Assembly: GCF_039526245.1 (NCBI RefSeq)
Contig: NZ_BAAAIV010000008.1
Span: 34,259 to 98,258, forward strand
Direction: 5' to 3'
DNA from: Arthrobacter_H rhombi
GTDB lineage: Bacteria > Actinomycetota > Actinomycetes > Actinomycetales > Micrococcaceae
DNA: 64,000 nt
The position numbers were made by a program, and so were the translations under genes. Numbering within the stretch: the stretch's first letter is position 1; each line of letters begins with the position of its first letter. The notes under the pieces were generated by a model. It was not told the origin of the DNA. It saw nothing but the letters and a program-made list of their open reading frames with translations, and ran no database searches. Shown here piece by piece: positions 8,149 to 19,870 of this stretch.

Positions 8149-10281
8149 TCAGGCGGAGACGGCCAGGACGAACGGGAGCACCGCTGGCGCACCGGCCTCA
8201 CGCAGCACCCGGGTCGCCTCGGTGATGGTCCATCGGCTGTCCACGTAGTCGTCAATGAGCAGCACCGGCCCGCGCAACTCCGCCAGGTGCCCGGCCAGGT
8301 CGGCGCCGACGCCGAGCTGGCCCCAGACTGCCGCCAACCGGAACGCGCTGTTCCCACCGGATCCGCCCCGGGGACCGCCGTGCGGGTATTCCAGGGCGCC
8401 CAGGTAGGGCAGCTGCCCGATCCGGGCAATGCCTGCGGCGAACGATTCGACCAGTTGCGGGCGGGTGCGCGAGGGCATGGCGACCACCGCGGCCGGGCGT
8501 TCGGCCCAGTCCCACTCGGAGAGCACCTGGACACAGGCGCGCAGCATGGCATCCTCGATCGGCGCATCGACGACTTGTTCGGCGGACGCCGCCAGCAGGG
8601 TGCGCAGCCGCGCGCCCCATCCCAAATCCGTCAGCCGGGCCAGGGCACGGCCGGGGCGGGCCTGGTCGTCGGGTCTGATCTTGCCCTTCAGGCCCACACC
8701 CAGGCGGTCCATGCCGCCGGGCCACATGGCGCGGGGGTCCAGCTGCACGCCGACACGTCCCAGCGCCGTCTGGGACCGGTCGCGGGCCTCGTCGCCGATG
8801 GTGTCCTGGTACCAGGGGCCAGCGCAGTTGTCGCAGCGGCCGCAGGGGGCGGCCTCGGGGTCATCGAGCACCCGGGACAGGAATTCCATCCGGCAGCCGG
8901 TGGTGCGTTCGTATTCGAGCATGGAGTTCTGCTCGTCCACCCGTGCCGCGGCCACCCGGGTGTAGCGCCCCGCGTCGTAGACCCACGGTTCGCGGGTGCG
9001 CACCCATCCACCGCCGACGCGTTCCACCGCGCCGTCGACCGCCAGCACCTTGAGCAGCAGTTCCAACGGGGAGCGGCGCAGGTTGACCCTGGCCTCCAGC
9101 GCGGGAACCGAGACGGCGGTGCCGGCTGCCTCGAGTTCTGCCAAGACCGCATGGGCACGTTCCTCATCGGGCATGGAGGAGGTGGCGAAGTACCGCCAGA
9201 TCTCCCGGTCCTCCGGGCCGGGGAGCAGCAGGACATCTGCGTTGTCGGTGCCACGCCCGGCACGGCCGACCTGCTGGTAGTAGGCCACCGGGGAGCTGGG
9301 GGCTCCCACGTGCACGACGAACCCGAGGTCGGGTTTGTCGAATCCCATGCCCAGCGCACTGGTGGCGATCAGCGCCTTGACCTGGTTCTCCTTCAGCGCC
9401 TGTTCGGAGGCCGCGCGTTCCTCGGGGTCGGTGCGTCCGGTGTAGGAACGCACGTCGTGGCCCGCCTCCCGCAGCAGCCGGGTGATGTCCTCGGCGGCGG
9501 AGACGGTCAGCGTGTAGATGATGCCGCTGCCGGGCAGGTCATCCAGATGGGTGAGCAGCCAGGCCAGCTGCATCCGCGGACTGGGGAGCCGCAGCACTCC
9601 CAGGCGCAACGACTTGCGGGCCAGGGGGCCCCGCAGCGTGAAGACCTCGGCCCCGCCCACTGCCAGTTGTTCCTGCACATCGTGGACCACCCGTTCGTTG
9701 GCGGTGGCGGTGGTGGCCAGCACCGGGACGTTGGACGGCAGGGCGCCGATCAAATCGCGGATCCTCCGGTAGTCGGGGCGGAAATCGTGGCCCCAGTCGG
9801 AGATGCAGTGGGCCTCGTCGATGACCAGCAGGCCCATCCTGGCGATCAGGTCCGGCAGCTGCTGCTCACGGAAGGCAGGGTTGTTCAGCCGTTCGGGTGA
9901 GACCAGCAGCACATCCACCTCATCGGCGTCGAGTTTGGCGGTGATGTCCCGCCACTGGACCGCGTTGGCTGAGTTGATCGCCTCGGCCCGTACCCCGGCC
10001 CGTGCCGCGGCGGCCACCTGGTCGCGCATCAGCGCCAACAGCGGGGAGACGATCAGCGTCGGTCCCGCGCCCCGGGCCCGCAGCAGCAACGAGGCCACGA
10101 AATACACGGCGGATTTGCCCCAGCCGGTGCGCTGGACCACCAGGGCACGCCGGCCGCCGTCGACCAGGGCCTCGATCGCCTCGAACTGCCCGTCGTGGAA
10201 CCGGGCGTCCTCATGCCCGACCAGCCGGCGCAGCACCTCGGTGGCGTCGTCGTGCAATTGCCTGTTCCGCGTTTCAACCAT
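8149..10281 (-). CDS. RecQ-family ATP-dependent DNA helicase with C-terminal PRTase-like domain
   Basis: 710 residues; ATG at 10281. Helicase core: Q-motif region FHDGQFEAIEAL, Walker A TGWGKS (Lys56), DEAH motif in LVIDEAHCISDWGHDFRPDY, TATAN (motif III) and YYQQVGRAGRG (motif VI). Then RecQ zinc-binding cysteines (C...CGRCDNC). The last about 110 residues are unusual: GPVLLIDDYVDSRWTITEA resembles the PRPP-binding loop of type I phosphoribosyltransferases (V-L-L-V-D-D-hydrophobic-x-T-G-x-T), as in ComF-like proteins, replacing the HRDC domain of E. coli RecQ. Role: 3'-5' unwinding in recombination and repair (family knowledge). The PRTase part is an inference from motif shape. The open frame continues upstream, but that stretch is antisense to manB. 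Confidence 0.9.
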   Translation of the reverse strand: MVETRNRQLHDDATEVLRRLVGHEDARFHDGQFEAIEALVDGGRRALVVQRTGWGKSAVYFVASLLLRARGAGPTLIVSPLLALMRDQVAAAARAGVRAEAINSANAVQWRDITAKLDADEVDVLLVSPERLNNPAFREQQLPDLIARMGLLVIDEAHCISDWGHDFRPDYRRIRDLIGALPSNVPVLATTATANERVVHDVQEQLAVGGAEVFTLRGPLARKSLRLGVLRLPSPRMQLAWLLTHLDDLPGSGIIYTLTVSAAEDITRLLREAGHDVRSYTGRTDPEERAASEQALKENQVKALIATSALGMGFDKPDLGFVVHVGAPSSPVAYYQQVGRAGRGTDNADVLLLPGPEDREIWRYFATSSMPDEERAHAVLAELEAAGTAVSVPALEARVNLRRSPLELLLKVLAVDGAVERVGGGWVRTREPWVYDAGRYTRVAAARVDEQNSMLEYERTTGCRMEFLSRVLDDPEAAPCGRCDNCAGPWYQDTIGDEARDRSQTALGRVGVQLDPRAMWPGGMDRLGVGLKGKIRPDDQARPGRALARLTDLGWGARLRTLLAASAEQVVDAPIEDAMLRACVQVLSEWDWAERPAAVVAMPSRTRPQLVESFAAGIARIGQLPYLGALEYPHGGPRGGSGGNSAFRLAAVWGQLGVGADLAGHLAELRGPVLLIDDYVDSRWTITEATRVLREAGAPAVLPFVLAVSA

Positions 10282-10367
10282 GCCCCCCAGTATTCCAGCG
10301 CGCACCGACGGGTGGGCACCGGCGCTCGACGCCCTGTGGATGATCGCGTCGAGAGCGGGCCACCGGC

Positions 10368-10373
10368 TATGCT
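10368..10373 (+). promoter_or_regulatory. TATGCT -10 box, leaderless start of manB
   Basis: TATGCT, then 7 nt, then GTG at 10381. The tempting in-frame ATG at 10369 lies inside this box and has no good ribosome binding site, so the GTG is the more likely start. Confidence 0.55.
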
Positions 10374-10380
10374 CGAATGC

Positions 10381-11796
10381 GTGAACGACGAGATTGATCT
10401 TTCCCTGTCCTTTAAGGCCTACGACGTCCGTGGCATCGTCGGCGAAACCATCAACGAGGAAATCGTCGAGGCCGTCGGCGCCGCCTTCGTCGACGTGTTG
10501 GGCCTGGCCGGGAAGCGCGTCCTGGTCGGCGGGGACATGCGCCCCTCCTCCCCCGCCTTCTCTGCTGCCTTCGCCCGGGGCGCCTCCTACCGCGGAGCCA
10601 ACGTCTCGATGCTCGGGCTGATCTCCACCGACGAGCTCTACTTCGCCTGCGGGCACCTGGATGCCGCCGGTGTCGTGTTCACCGCCAGCCACAACCCCGC
10701 GGCCTACAACGGGATGAAGATGGCCCAGGCCGGCGCCGTCCCCGTCTCCTCCGACACCGGGCTCTACGAGATCCGCGACCTCGCCCAGTCCTACCTCGCC
10801 GAGGGCCTGCCGATCTCCGGCGACACCCCCGAGGGAAACATCGACACCCTCGACGTGCTCGCCGACTACGCCGCCTACCTGCGCTCGCTGGTGGACCTCT
10901 CGGACATCCGCCCGCTGAAGGTCGTCGTCGACGCCGCCAACGGCATGTCGGGCATGACCACCCCAGCGGTCCTCGGCGACGCGCTGCTGCCGGCGCTGCC
11001 GCTTGAGATCGTGCCGATGTACTTCGAACTGGACGGCACCTTCCCCAACCACCCGGCCAACCCGCTGGAACCGGAGAACCTCCAGGACCTGCAGGCCGCC
11101 GTCGTCGAGCAGGGGGCCGACCTCGGGCTGGCGTTCGACGGGGACGCGGACCGCTGCTTCGTCATCGACGAGACCGGCGCGCCGGTCTCCCCCTCGGCGG
11201 TCACCGCCCTGGTCGCCCGCCGCGAGATCGCCCGTGCCCGGGCCGCCGGGGAGCAGACCCCGGTCATCATCCACAACCTCATCACCTCCCGTGCCGTTCC
11301 CGAGCTGGTGGAGCACGACGGCGGCAGGCCGGTGGTCACGCGGGTGGGGCACTCGTTCATCAAGGCAGTCATGGCCAAGGAGGGCGCGGTCTTCGGCGGC
11401 GAACACAGCGCCCACTACTATTTCCGCGACTTCTTCAACGCCGACACCGGCATGCTGGCCGCCATGCACGTCCTCGCCGCGCTGGGCTCCCAGGACCGGC
11501 CACTGGGCGAACTGGCCGAGGAGTACGAGCCCTACTTCTCCTCCGGTGAGATCAATTCCGAGGTCACCGACAAGGATGCAGCCGTCGCCCGGGTCCTGAA
11601 CGAATTTTCGACGCAGGACACCGTGGTCGGTACGCTGGATGGGACCACCGTGACCGCGACGGACGGATCCTTCTGGTTCAACCTGCGGCCGTCCAACACC
11701 GAACCCTTCCTGCGTTACAACGGGGAAGCCGTCGACACCACGACCATGGAACGCGTCCGCGACGCCGTCCTCACCATCGTCAGGAGCACAGCATGA
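10381..11796 (+). CDS. manB: Phosphomannomutase/phosphoglucomutase
   Basis: 471-residue alpha-D-phosphohexomutase interconverting mannose-6-P and mannose-1-P (and probably glucose phosphates), feeding GDP-mannose and glycan synthesis. All four family signatures are present: phosphoserine loop TASHNPAAYNGMK, Mg-binding DGDADRCF, sugar-binding GGEHSAHYYF and phosphate-binding RPSNTEPFLRYN. Length is normal for PMM/PGM. The start (GTG 10381) is set by a leaderless promoter; ATG 10369 would add four residues. Its stop overlaps the ATG of the next gene by 4 nt (ATGA), so the two are translationally coupled. Mannose phosphate could supply the GT39/GT2 glycosylation genes at 28-31 kb, but that is inference. 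Confidence 0.93.
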   Translation: MNDEIDLSLSFKAYDVRGIVGETINEEIVEAVGAAFVDVLGLAGKRVLVGGDMRPSSPAFSAAFARGASYRGANVSMLGLISTDELYFACGHLDAAGVVFTASHNPAAYNGMKMAQAGAVPVSSDTGLYEIRDLAQSYLAEGLPISGDTPEGNIDTLDVLADYAAYLRSLVDLSDIRPLKVVVDAANGMSGMTTPAVLGDALLPALPLEIVPMYFELDGTFPNHPANPLEPENLQDLQAAVVEQGADLGLAFDGDADRCFVIDETGAPVSPSAVTALVARREIARARAAGEQTPVIIHNLITSRAVPELVEHDGGRPVVTRVGHSFIKAVMAKEGAVFGGEHSAHYYFRDFFNADTGMLAAMHVLAALGSQDRPLGELAEEYEPYFSSGEINSEVTDKDAAVARVLNEFSTQDTVVGTLDGTTVTATDGSFWFNLRPSNTEPFLRYNGEAVDTTTMERVRDAVLTIVRSTA

Positions 11797-12275
11797 GCGA
11801 AAACACCACGGAGAACCGCCTGGCCGAACTCGGCGACGCCGCCCACCAGGACCTGAACAAGGTCCTCGGCACGGCCCTGGGAGTGGCCCGCGAGCAGCTC
11901 GAGACCAACGGCGTCTTCCTGCCGTTCGCCATCGGCCTGGAGCCGGACGCCGAAGAAGAGGGCGAACTGCGTCTGCTTGCCGTCCAGCCGCCGGAAGAGG
12001 AGCAGGATCCGGAGGCGGATATCGACGCCGAGGCGATGATGGAGGACCTGGTGACCCTGTTGAGCGGTCAGCGCGACCAGTTCACCGCCGTCGCCCTGGT
12101 CTCCGACGTCACCCTGATGCAGGAGGACCGCGACGCGGTGCACGCCATGGCCGAGCACAGCCTGGGCGGTGCCGTCGCCGTGATCCAGCCGTACACCCCA
12201 CCGGCAGCCGAGGGCGGCGAGTGGACGTTCGACGAGCCGAGCCCGGAACCGGGCGAATTGCAGATCTGGGCCTGA
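11793..12275 (+). CDS. Hypothetical acidic protein coupled to manB
   Basis: 160 residues, strongly acidic (many Glu/Asp, for example AEEEGEL and PEEEQDPEADIDAEAMMED), no signal peptide, membrane segment or cysteine. I do not recognise the family. The ATG overlaps the manB stop (ATGA), giving translational coupling. The frame is clearly coding by its high-GC third positions and lack of a longer competitor. nsrR follows 19 nt downstream, so manB, this gene and nsrR may share a transcript. Confidence 0.8.
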   Translation: MSENTTENRLAELGDAAHQDLNKVLGTALGVAREQLETNGVFLPFAIGLEPDAEEEGELRLLAVQPPEEEQDPEADIDAEAMMEDLVTLLSGQRDQFTAVALVSDVTLMQEDRDAVHAMAEHSLGGAVAVIQPYTPPAAEGGEWTFDEPSPEPGELQIWA

Positions 12276-12294
12276 TGCCCACCCGCGGCACCCG

Positions 12295-12732
12295 ATGAGA
12301 ATCAACGCGTTCTCTGACGTCTGCCTGCGCATCCTCATGCTCCTGGCCGCCCACCCCGGGGAGCAGCTGACCACACGGGACATCGCGGCATCGATCCGCA
12401 TCCCCTACAACCAGGTCAGCAAGGCGGTGCTGCGACTGGGCCAGCTCGGCCACGTCGACGTGCACCGCGGGCGGACCGGCGGGGTGCGGATCAGCACCAC
12501 GGGGTTGGAGGCCCGCCCCGGGTCGATCCTCCGTTCCCTGGACGAGCAAGTCGACGTCGTGGACTGCACGCGGGCCGACGGGTCGGCCTGCCCGCTCATC
12601 GTCGGCTGTCGACTGCGCAGTGCGTTCGCCCGCGCCCGGGACGCCTTCTACGATGAGCTTGACCACACCACAGTGCGCGAGCTCTCCGCCTCCCCGGCGT
12701 TGGCCCGGCTGCCGATGCCGCCCCTTCCGTAA
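12295..12732 (+). CDS. nsrR: Rrf2-family regulator, NsrR type
   Basis: 145 residues. N-terminal winged helix typical of Rrf2 (INAFSDVCLRILMLLAAHPG, then TTRDIAASIRIPYNQVSKAVLRL). Three cysteines are spaced C-X7-C-X5-C (DCTRADGSACPLIVGC), the Fe-S ligand pattern of NsrR/IscR-like proteins, with slightly wider first spacing than the C-X5-C-X5-C of Streptomyces NsrR. NsrR senses nitric oxide through its cluster and represses hmp. hmp is the next gene downstream, 86 nt away across a region with two perfect inverted repeats, which supports the NsrR assignment over other Rrf2 proteins. Confidence 0.85.
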   Translation: MRINAFSDVCLRILMLLAAHPGEQLTTRDIAASIRIPYNQVSKAVLRLGQLGHVDVHRGRTGGVRISTTGLEARPGSILRSLDEQVDVVDCTRADGSACPLIVGCRLRSAFARARDAFYDELDHTTVRELSASPALARLPMPPLP

Positions 12733-12737
12733 CCGAT

Positions 12738-12766
12738 TTGCACCCTACTTCTACGGGGTGTAGAAA
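12738..12766 (+). promoter_or_regulatory. Promoter of hmp
   Basis: TTGCAC (12738-12743), 17-nt spacer, TAGAAA (12761-12766). The spacer and the -10 box are covered by the inverted repeat TTCTAC-N5-GTAGAA, placing a bound repressor directly on the polymerase site. Confidence 0.5.
12749..12765. promoter_or_regulatory. Inverted repeat in hmp promoter, candidate NsrR operator 1
   Basis: Perfect dyad TTCTAC-GGGGT-GTAGAA (6-5-6). One more matching pair lies beyond a single mismatch. It overlaps the predicted -10 element. Assignment to NsrR rests on position next to nsrR and hmp, not on a consensus match. Confidence 0.5.
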
Positions 12767-12776
12767 TGTTCCATAA

Positions 12777-12799
12777 TACTTGCGGATCACACGCAAGTA
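12777..12799. promoter_or_regulatory. Inverted repeat before hmp, candidate NsrR operator 2
   Basis: Perfect dyad TACTTGCG-N7-CGCAAGTA (8-7-8), just downstream of the predicted -10 and about 20 nt before the hmp start. It could be a second repressor site or a leader hairpin. Confidence 0.5.
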
Positions 12800-12818
12800 A
12801 TCGATTTGAGGAGATCCG

Positions 12819-14000
12819 ATGCTCTCAGAAACATCCCGCCCCGTCATCGAAGCCACGCTTCCCATCATCGGGGAGCGAATCGGCGAAATCACCAAGAAGT
12901 TCTATGCCGGCATGTTCGCCGCCCGGCCCGAGCTCCTGGACGGCATGTTCAGCCGGGCCAACCAGCAGAACGGGGCCCAGCAGAAGGCACTGGCCGGAAG
13001 CATCGCCGCCTTCGCCACCCATCTGGTCCAGCACCCGGAGACCCTGCCCGAGTCGATCCTGGCCCGCATCGCCCACAAGCACACCTCCCTGGGCATCCAG
13101 CCCGATCAGTACCAGATCGTCTTCGAGCACCTCTTTGCGGCCATTGCCGAGGACCTGGGAGACGCCGCCACCGAGGAGGTCGTCGCCGCCTGGACCGAGG
13201 TCTACTGGCTGATGGCCGACGCCCTGGTCAAGATCGAGACCGGCCTCTACGCCGAACAGGCCAATGACCGCATCTACGCACCCTGGCGTTTGGCCAGCCG
13301 CGAGGCCGTGGGGACCGACTGCGTCACCTTCCGCTTCGTCCCCGCCGACGACACGGCCGTCTCCGTGGCCAAGCCCGGGCAGTTCGTGAGCATCCGCCTG
13401 CCGCTGGCCGACGGGCTGCGCCAGGTCCGCCAGTACTCGCTTTCCGACGCCGTCGCCTCCACCACCGAACGCGTGCTGACCACCAAGCTGGACACCGGCG
13501 GCGAGGTCTCACCGCACATGCACGCCAACCTGCAGGTCGGGGATGTCGTGGAACTGTCGAACCCCTACGGCGACATCACCCTGGACATGGAGGGCGCACC
13601 GATCATCATCGCCACGGCGGGCATCGGGTGCACGCCCAGCGCCTCCGCACTGCAGGCGTTGGCCGAGCTCGAATCCGAGCGCCACGTCCTGGTCCTGCAC
13701 GCCGAACAGCGGGAGGACAACTGGGCGCTGAAGGACCAGATGCGCTCCGCAGTTCAGGCGCTGCCCAATGCCGAACTGAAGTTGTGGCTCGAAGACGCCA
13801 CCACCAAGTCGGAGGACACCCTGGCGGCCGAGGGGTTCATGGACCTCACCGGCGTCGAGCTTCCCGCCAACGCCCTGATGTACCTGTGCGGCCCCCTGCC
13901 GTTCATGCGCGCCGTCCGCAGCCAGGCCATCGCCGCCGGCGTCCCGGCAACGAACATCCACTACGAGGTCTTCGGCCCCGATCTCTGGCTCGCCGCCTGA
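12819..14000 (+). CDS. hmp: Flavohemoglobin, nitric oxide dioxygenase
   Basis: 393 residues, the usual length for Hmp. The N-terminal globin domain (about 1-140) has the proximal-site region RIAHKHTSLGIQPDQY containing the conserved His of the heme pocket. It is followed by a ferredoxin-reductase domain: FAD-binding RQYSLSD, NAD-binding GIGCTPSASALQAL and the C-terminal YLCGPLPFMRAV and YEVFGPDLW. It converts NO and O2 to nitrate in the cytoplasm using NAD(P)H. A strong GAGGAG lies 7 nt before the ATG. Likely regulated by NsrR encoded just upstream. Confidence 0.96.
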   Translation: MLSETSRPVIEATLPIIGERIGEITKKFYAGMFAARPELLDGMFSRANQQNGAQQKALAGSIAAFATHLVQHPETLPESILARIAHKHTSLGIQPDQYQIVFEHLFAAIAEDLGDAATEEVVAAWTEVYWLMADALVKIETGLYAEQANDRIYAPWRLASREAVGTDCVTFRFVPADDTAVSVAKPGQFVSIRLPLADGLRQVRQYSLSDAVASTTERVLTTKLDTGGEVSPHMHANLQVGDVVELSNPYGDITLDMEGAPIIIATAGIGCTPSASALQALAELESERHVLVLHAEQREDNWALKDQMRSAVQALPNAELKLWLEDATTKSEDTLAAEGFMDLTGVELPANALMYLCGPLPFMRAVRSQAIAAGVPATNIHYEVFGPDLWLAA

Positions 14001-14025
14001 GCCTCATCGTCAGCTGAGCACGACC

Positions 14026-14098
14026 TCGAGCGGCCCGTGANNNNNNNNNNNNNNNNNNNNNNNNNNNNNNNNNNNNNNNNNNNGGTCACGGGCCGTTC
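14026..14098. terminator. Inverted repeat flanking the assembly gap, probable hmp terminator
   Basis: CGGCCCGTGA directly left of the N run and TCACGGGCCG just right of it are exact reverse complements (10 bp). The unresolved bases therefore form the inner part of a long GC-rich hairpin, in the position of a terminator after hmp. The true loop length is unknown because of the gap. Confidence 0.5.
14041..14083. other. Assembly gap (43 N)
   Basis: A run of 43 undetermined bases between hmp and thiC. It probably marks a sequencing failure in a strong hairpin. Part of the thiC promoter (the -35 region) falls in or at the edge of it. Confidence 0.99.
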
Positions 14099-14101
14099 GG
14101 C

Positions 14102-14107
14102 TACGCT
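14102..14107 (+). promoter_or_regulatory. -10 box of thiC
   Basis: TACGCT, fitting TANNNT, positioned so that transcription would begin about 14113-14115, directly at the 5' end of the TPP riboswitch. The matching -35 would lie at about 14079-14085 and is mostly hidden by the assembly gap. Confidence 0.4.
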
Positions 14108-14116
14108 CGCAGGGTC

Positions 14117-14201
14117 CACACGGGTGCCCCAGGAGGGGCTGAGATCGAGCTGACCGCTCGGGACCGTCGAACCTGTCCGGGTCATGCCGGCGTAGGAAGT
14201 T
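14117..14201 (+). promoter_or_regulatory. TPP riboswitch (THI element)
   Basis: Conserved TPP aptamer blocks in order: CACGGGTGCCCC, GGGGCTGAGATC, ACCGTCGAACCTGTCCGGGT and CATGCCGGCGTAGGAAGT. It ends 10 nt before the thiC ATG, with GAGGG between, so control is probably at translation initiation: thiamine pyrophosphate binding would hide the ribosome site. No separate terminator hairpin is seen. Confidence 0.95.
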
Positions 14202-14211
14202 GAGGGCTCGA

Positions 14212-16056
<1,845 letters not shown>

Positions 16057-16060
16057 TGCC

Positions 16061-16109
16061 CGCGGGCCCCGGACCGCTGCGCCCTGCCGTCAGAGTCCGG
16101 GGACCCGCG
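16061..16109. terminator. Hairpin between thiC and the convergent hydrolase
   Basis: CGCGGGCCCCGGAC (16061-16074) pairs with GTCCGGGGACCCGCG (16095-16109) with one bulged base. The right arm overlaps the last codons of the convergent hydrolase. No T run, as is common in high-GC actinobacteria. Confidence 0.5.
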
Positions 16110-16953
16110 CCAGCCGGGGATGTGCCTCGCCGCGTTCGATCCAGGCGCGGACCATGGCATTGAAGAACAGGGGGTCCTCGATGCTCCACTGGTGGTGCAT
16201 GCCCGGTGCCAGGCGGAACTCGGTGTTCGGGCGCACGGCAGCCACATCGGCGAAGCCCTTGCGCACCACCGCGGGCTCCCGGGCGCCGGCCACCATCAGC
16301 AGGCGCCCGGCGAAGTCTCCGAGCCCCCCGGGCAGCCCGCCGGCATAGACCTCCTCGACCAGTGCCTTCATGTTCTCCGGGCGCAGGCTCAATCCGTGGT
16401 CGGAATAGAGCTGGCGGGAATGCGCGGGGATCCCGAACGCGCCGGCCTGGACCTTCCAGAACCATTCGGCGTCCCCGAAGCGCAGCTGGGCCGCGGAGGA
16501 AACCCGGGCCGCCGCCCCGACCGGGCGCACGGAAGCCCCGGAGAACAGGGCGCTGGCAAACAATTCGGGATGCCGGGCCACCGCCCGCAACCCCACGACG
16601 CCACCGAGCGAGAGCCCGACCAGGTGGACCCTCCCGTCCTCGACCTCCTCGGCGATGAACGCTGCGACGTCGTCCGCCGCACTGTCCAGGCCCTGCCAGT
16701 CCTCCTCGGCACGGGCACCGAAACCGGGCAGGTGCGGGGTGAAGACCTGGTAGGCGGGAAACGCCTTGACCTGTGGGTCCCACATCCAGTTGGCGACGTT
16801 GCCCCCATGCAGGAACACCAGCGTCTGGGCGGATTTGCCGTCCGCCCGCGCCCGCTGAGGCCGGTGGATCTCCGGGTAGCCTGCCGGATCGGGCCGCGCG
16901 GCCGGGCCGGCGGCGGCTGCCTGCTGTGGGTCGGTGGCAGGGCGCTCTTTCAT
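16090..16953 (-). CDS. Alpha/beta-fold hydrolase
   Basis: 287 residues, cytoplasmic. Oxyanion segment VFLHGGN, nucleophile elbow GLSLGG and a late His in the GMHHQWSIEDP region give the catalytic triad pattern of alpha/beta hydrolases. The N-terminus (about 30 residues, Ala/Pro-rich) is not conserved-looking. The start ATG overlaps the stop of the upstream PadR gene by 4 nt, so regulator and hydrolase are co-translated; PadR probably controls the hydrolase in response to its substrate. Substrate unknown: ester, lactone or haloalkane are all possible. Confidence 0.85.
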   Translation of the reverse strand: MKERPATDPQQAAAAGPAARPDPAGYPEIHRPQRARADGKSAQTLVFLHGGNVANWMWDPQVKAFPAYQVFTPHLPGFGARAEEDWQGLDSAADDVAAFIAEEVEDGRVHLVGLSLGGVVGLRAVARHPELFASALFSGASVRPVGAAARVSSAAQLRFGDAEWFWKVQAGAFGIPAHSRQLYSDHGLSLRPENMKALVEEVYAGGLPGGLGDFAGRLLMVAGAREPAVVRKGFADVAAVRPNTEFRLAPGMHHQWSIEDPLFFNAMVRAWIERGEAHPRLARVPGL

Positions 16954-17477
16954 GGCAGGTCCCCTTCGACGGAGTCCAACCAGGCAAGCTCCGCATCGAC
17001 GTGGGCTATGCCGTGGTCCAGCGTGGCGGCCATGAGGTAGCCGCGGCGGTCGGTGAGTGCTGCCTCGTCGAGTTCGGCGCGCAGTGCCCGGTAGGCGTCG
17101 AGCAGGTCACGCGCCTCGGTGCGTCGGGCGGCCAGCAGGCCCAGCACCTCGTCACGGGCGAGGGAACCGGAGAAGAAGATGCGCCCCAGGAACGGTTCAC
17201 GGGCCGGCTGGCGGTCCAGGGTGCCGGTGAGCCATTCCTGCAGCGCCGAGCGGCCGGCGCGGGTGATGTGGTGCTCCTGCCGGGCCGGATAGTTCTCCTG
17301 CGGGACGGTATGCACGGTGGCCAGCCCCTCGGACACCAGCTGGGCGAGCGTGCGGTAGATCTGCGCCTTGTCGGCGTTCCAGAAGTGGTTGATGCTCGAG
17401 TCGAAATGCTTCTTCAGGTCATAGCCGGTCATCGGCGAAAGGCTGAGCAGCCCGAGGATCAAGCGCGCGAGGATCAT
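16950..17477 (-). CDS. PadR-family transcriptional regulator
   Basis: 175 residues. N-terminal winged helix of PadR type (ILGLLSLSPMTGYDLKKHFD, then WNADKAQIYRTLAQLVSEGL) and C-terminal dimerisation helices typical of the PadR/Vir subgroup (LAWLDSVEGDLP end). The first in-frame Met of the conserved region at 17477 is used; upstream sequence is not conserved-like. Forms a two-gene operon with the alpha/beta hydrolase (ATGA overlap). PadR proteins are usually repressors of phenolic-acid or efflux genes; its own effector is unknown. Confidence 0.85.
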   Translation of the reverse strand: MILARLILGLLSLSPMTGYDLKKHFDSSINHFWNADKAQIYRTLAQLVSEGLATVHTVPQENYPARQEHHITRAGRSALQEWLTGTLDRQPAREPFLGRIFFSGSLARDEVLGLLAARRTEARDLLDAYRALRAELDEAALTDRRGYLMAATLDHGIAHVDAELAWLDSVEGDLP

Positions 17478-17569
17478 GAAACCATCATGCCAGCCCGCTA
17501 GGTGAAAAGTCGCCCATGGCGGCGGCGTGTGCCTTGTCGGGCGCCGCCCGGTGGCATGACCTCCACCAC

Positions 17570-17623
17570 GCACGACGGCGGGGAGCCCACCCGGGTGCCG
17601 GGCCGGGCTCCCCGCCGTCGTGC
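17570..17623. terminator. 19-bp perfect hairpin downstream of pckG
   Basis: GCACGACGGCGGGGAGCCC (17570-17588) and its exact reverse complement (17605-17623), 16-nt loop that is itself self-complementary (CCCGGGTGCCGGG). Located 10 nt after the pckG stop on the minus strand. Shares the outer arm ACGACGGCG with two other hairpins in the window. Confidence 0.8.
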
Positions 17624-17633
17624 GGGTGGACTG

Positions 17634-19478
<1,845 letters not shown>

Positions 19479-19703
19479 GTCCATTCCCTCCATTGGGCTG
19501 TTGCTGGTCCTATCGATGCTAGGGCCGGACACGTTGGGCGGAATGGCACCTCGAAGTGCCACAGGTCTCGATCCGGCACCGCAACTGGCCTCTCCCCCGG
19601 ATTTTCGGGCCCAAACCACGACAGAGTGTGATCAAGATCACGTAGACCGGTCTAGTTAAATATGTCGTTTCGGCGCGTTGGCGCGGAACGACCTACCCCG
19701 ATT

Positions 19704-19731
19704 TTGCACCCCCGCCTTCAGTCTGTATAGT
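19704..19731 (+). promoter_or_regulatory. Promoter of tRNA-Arg(ACG)
   Basis: TTGCAC (19704-19709), 16-nt spacer, TATAGT (19726-19731), 32 nt before the tRNA. Confidence 0.55.
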
Positions 19732-19763
19732 TATTCGAGGTCAGCGACGAGGTCGCAGATCAA

Positions 19764-19840
<77 letters not shown>

Positions 19841-19844
19841 ACAG

Positions 19845-19870
19845 AAAGGCCCCGCTTCGGCGGGGCCTTT
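19845..19870 (+). terminator. Terminator after tRNA-Arg
   Basis: AAAGGCCCCGC-TTCG-GCGGGGCCTTT hairpin with a very stable UUCG tetraloop, 4 nt after the tRNA CCA. Confidence 0.9.
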
